Below are positions 5,009 to 5,943 of a DNA stretch of 5,943 nucleotides, in pieces (position 1 is the stretch's first letter; each line of letters begins with the position of its first letter). Source of the DNA: Phycisphaerae bacterium (GTDB lineage: Bacteria; Planctomycetota; Phycisphaerae; UBA1845; Fen-1342); the NCBI GenBank assembly GCA_020058145.1, contig JAGVEP010000483.1, positions 1 to 5,943 on the forward strand. Direction: 5' to 3'. The notes beneath the pieces are model-generated. The model was not told where the DNA came from, did not search any database, and saw only the letters and a list, made by a program, of their open reading frames with translations. The translations under genes and the position numbers were made by a program.

Positions 5009-5326
5009 GTGTTCCAAGCCGCGTTCGACTGGGTCTCGCGGGAACTGCACCGCCCACTGGTCTTGTTCGGGTTCGCGGCCCAGTTCGTCTTCTTTCTGCG
5101 TTTCGTCGTGCAGTGGTACGAATCCGAACGGCGCGGCCGCAGCCACATTCCGCTGGCGTTCTGGTACCTGAGCCTCCTGGGGGGCGTGATGATCCTGGTT
5201 TACGCGGCGCTCGAAAAAAACCTGGTCTTCACCTGCGCGTCCGCGCTTAGCCTGCTGATCTACATCCGTAACCTGATGCTCATCTACGGACCGCGGTACC
5301 GGCGCCGGCGACGACACGGTGCGTAG
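5009..5326 (+). CDS. small membrane protein, lipid-A-synthase N-terminal (LAB_N) domain
   Basis: The 105-residue protein has three hydrophobic segments at about 17-36, 47-67 and 72-93. Conserved LAB_N-type features are visible: the RFVVQWYESER stretch (31-41) with GRSHIPLAFWYLSLLGG (43-59), then YIRNLMLIY (85-93). It ends with a strongly basic tail rich in Arg (about 96-102). This domain occurs fused to or beside lipid-A-disaccharide synthase and as a stand-alone inner-membrane protein, and its exact biochemical role is poorly defined. No glycosyltransferase part is present here, so it is not LpxB itself. The start is GTG at 5009. AGGAG (4998-5002), overlapping the accD stop codon, lies six bases upstream, so translation is probably coupled to accD. 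A role in envelope lipid or glycolipid synthesis or transport is inference. Confidence 0.88.
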   Translation: MFQAAFDWVSRELHRPLVLFGFAAQFVFFLRFVVQWYESERRGRSHIPLAFWYLSLLGGVMILVYAALEKNLVFTCASALSLLIYIRNLMLIYGPRYRRRRRHGA

Positions 5327-5338
5327 CGCCCCGCGCAG

Positions 5339-5355
5339 GGTGGGCCAGGCCCACC
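5339..5355. repeat. 17-bp palindrome, GGTGGGC/GCCCACC family, copy 2
   Basis: GGTGGGCC (5339-5346) and GGCCCACC (5348-5355) are perfect inverted 8-mers around one A. The element shares outer arms and 5' flank (AGGGTGGGC) with the reverse strand of the copy at 1330-1346. The central bases differ but remain complementary, so pairing is kept while sequence changed. It sits in the 66-nt spacer before the ROK gene. That spacer also holds a smaller inverted repeat, GCTCA (5365-5369) with TGAGC (5375-5379), just before the ribosome-binding site. No U-tract follows. Confidence 0.65.
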
Positions 5356-5392
5356 AAACGACCTGCTCAGCAGTTGAGCGAGGGTTGATCCG

Positions 5393-5943
5393 GTGGAACC
5401 CACGATTCTCGGCCTCGATATCGGTGGCACGAAAACCGCAGTCGTGCTTGGCGACCGCGCGGGGAACATCTTCGACCGCACGGTGTTTCCGACGCAGCCG
5501 GAGGCAGGGTTCACCGCTTTCTTTGCCGAGCTGGGCGCGCACCTCGCGGCCGTGCGGGCGCGCGCGAGCCGCGGCCAGCAGCCGGTGGAACCGCCGAGTG
5601 CCGTATCGGTGTCGATCGGGGGCCCGCTCGAGATCGAACCCGGTATCCTGCACTCGCCCCCCAACCTGCCGGGGTGGGAGGGCATTCCGCTGAAAGCGCT
5701 GTTGGAAAAGCACACGGGTTTGCGGGTTTTTGTCGAACATGACGGCAACGCCGGGGCGCTGGCGGAGTGGTATTTCGGAGCCGCGCGCGGCGCGGCCAAC
5801 GTGATTTTCCTGACGATGGGGACGGGCTTCGGCGGCGGTTTGATTCTCAACGGGGAGCTGTATCGCGGCACGTGCGACCTGGCCGGCGAGGTCGGGCACG
5901 TCCGCCTGGCCGACGATGGTCCGGTCGCATTCGGCAAAGCCGG
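5393..5943 (+). CDS. ROK-family sugar kinase-like protein, 3' end outside the window
   Basis: The first 183 codons are present and the frame is open to the window edge. ROK proteins are sugar kinases (glucokinase, fructokinase, N-acetylhexosamine or N-acetylmannosamine kinase) or sugar-responsive repressors. This one starts directly with the ATP-binding block LGLDIGGTKTAVV (6-18) and has no N-terminal helix-turn-helix, so a kinase is more likely. Catalytic Asp117 lies in VEHDGNAGALAEW (114-126). MGTGFGGGLILNG (142-154) through GEVGH (165-169) fits the ROK signature, with Glu166 and His169 in the sugar-binding region. The Cys-x-Cys that usually follows as part of the zinc site is absent: the segment reads DGPVAFGKA (175-183). 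The start is GTG at 5393, eight bases after GAGGG (5380-5384). The substrate cannot be named from this part. Confidence 0.9.
   Translation, partial: MEPTILGLDIGGTKTAVVLGDRAGNIFDRTVFPTQPEAGFTAFFAELGAHLAAVRARASRGQQPVEPPSAVSVSIGGPLEIEPGILHSPPNLPGWEGIPLKALLEKHTGLRVFVEHDGNAGALAEWYFGAARGAANVIFLTMGTGFGGGLILNGELYRGTCDLAGEVGHVRLADDGPVAFGKA

Noticed and set aside
5339..5355. rho-independent terminator after the LAB_N gene
   Set aside because: The stem is followed by CAAACGACC with no U-tract, and a related palindrome occurs after gap. A dispersed repeat explains both better.
4676..5899. 407-codon open frame on the minus strand across accD, LAB_N and ROK
   Set aside because: It is the antisense shadow of three recognised genes, with low-complexity Arg/Gln/Val-rich translation and no start-site support.

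Overview
The window is a GC-rich bacterial chromosome segment with seven genes, all on the + strand. Six are complete and the seventh runs off the right edge. The products are central-metabolism and envelope proteins: glyceraldehyde-3-phosphate dehydrogenase (gap), phosphoglycerate kinase (pgk), ribulose-phosphate 3-epimerase (rpe), a histidine-phosphatase-fold protein that appears to have lost its catalytic residues, the acetyl-CoA carboxylase carboxyltransferase beta subunit (accD), a small three-helix membrane protein of the lipid-A-synthase N-terminal (LAB_N) type, and a ROK-family sugar kinase-like protein. A LAB_N protein suggests an organism with a Gram-negative-type envelope. The protein style and the repeat-rich spacers suggest Planctomycetota. 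That assignment is an inference from general familiarity (roughly 0.6) and no marker gene in the window proves it.

Layout. Positions 1-278 hold no convincing gene. They contain a 31-bp tandem repeat (37-123), a TTGACA box (178-183) and a self-complementary leader element (219-256) just before the gap ribosome-binding site. gap (279-1298) is followed by a 148-nt spacer with a short heptamer array, a 17-bp palindrome, a TATACT box and a strong hairpin. pgk (1447-2697) is followed by a 117-nt spacer made largely of two heptamer arrays in opposite orientation. rpe (2815-3504) overlaps the phosphatase-like gene (3501-4076) by an ATGA. A 98-nt spacer with a second, unrelated inverted heptamer pair leads to accD (4175-4999). 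The LAB_N gene (5009-5326) starts nine bases later. A 66-nt spacer with a second copy of the palindrome precedes the ROK gene (5393 to the edge).

How the genes fit together. gap and pgk catalyse consecutive steps of glycolysis and gluconeogenesis, and rpe links the same triose and pentose pools through the pentose phosphate pathway. accD commits acetyl-CoA to fatty acid synthesis, and the LAB_N protein suggests an envelope-lipid role. The ROK protein, if active, would feed sugar phosphate into the same routes. rpe with the phosphatase-like gene, and accD with LAB_N, look translationally or transcriptionally coupled. The larger spacers may carry separate promoters.

The most interesting signals are the phosphatase-like protein with substitutions at every catalytic position, and the repeat content of the spacers. 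Three different spacers carry tandem repeats of exactly 7 nt with different sequences, two of them arranged as inverted pairs around a GC-rich core, and a separate GGTGGGC/GCCCACC palindrome occurs in two spacers. I found no sign of a defence system, CRISPR array, tRNA, rRNA or transposase.
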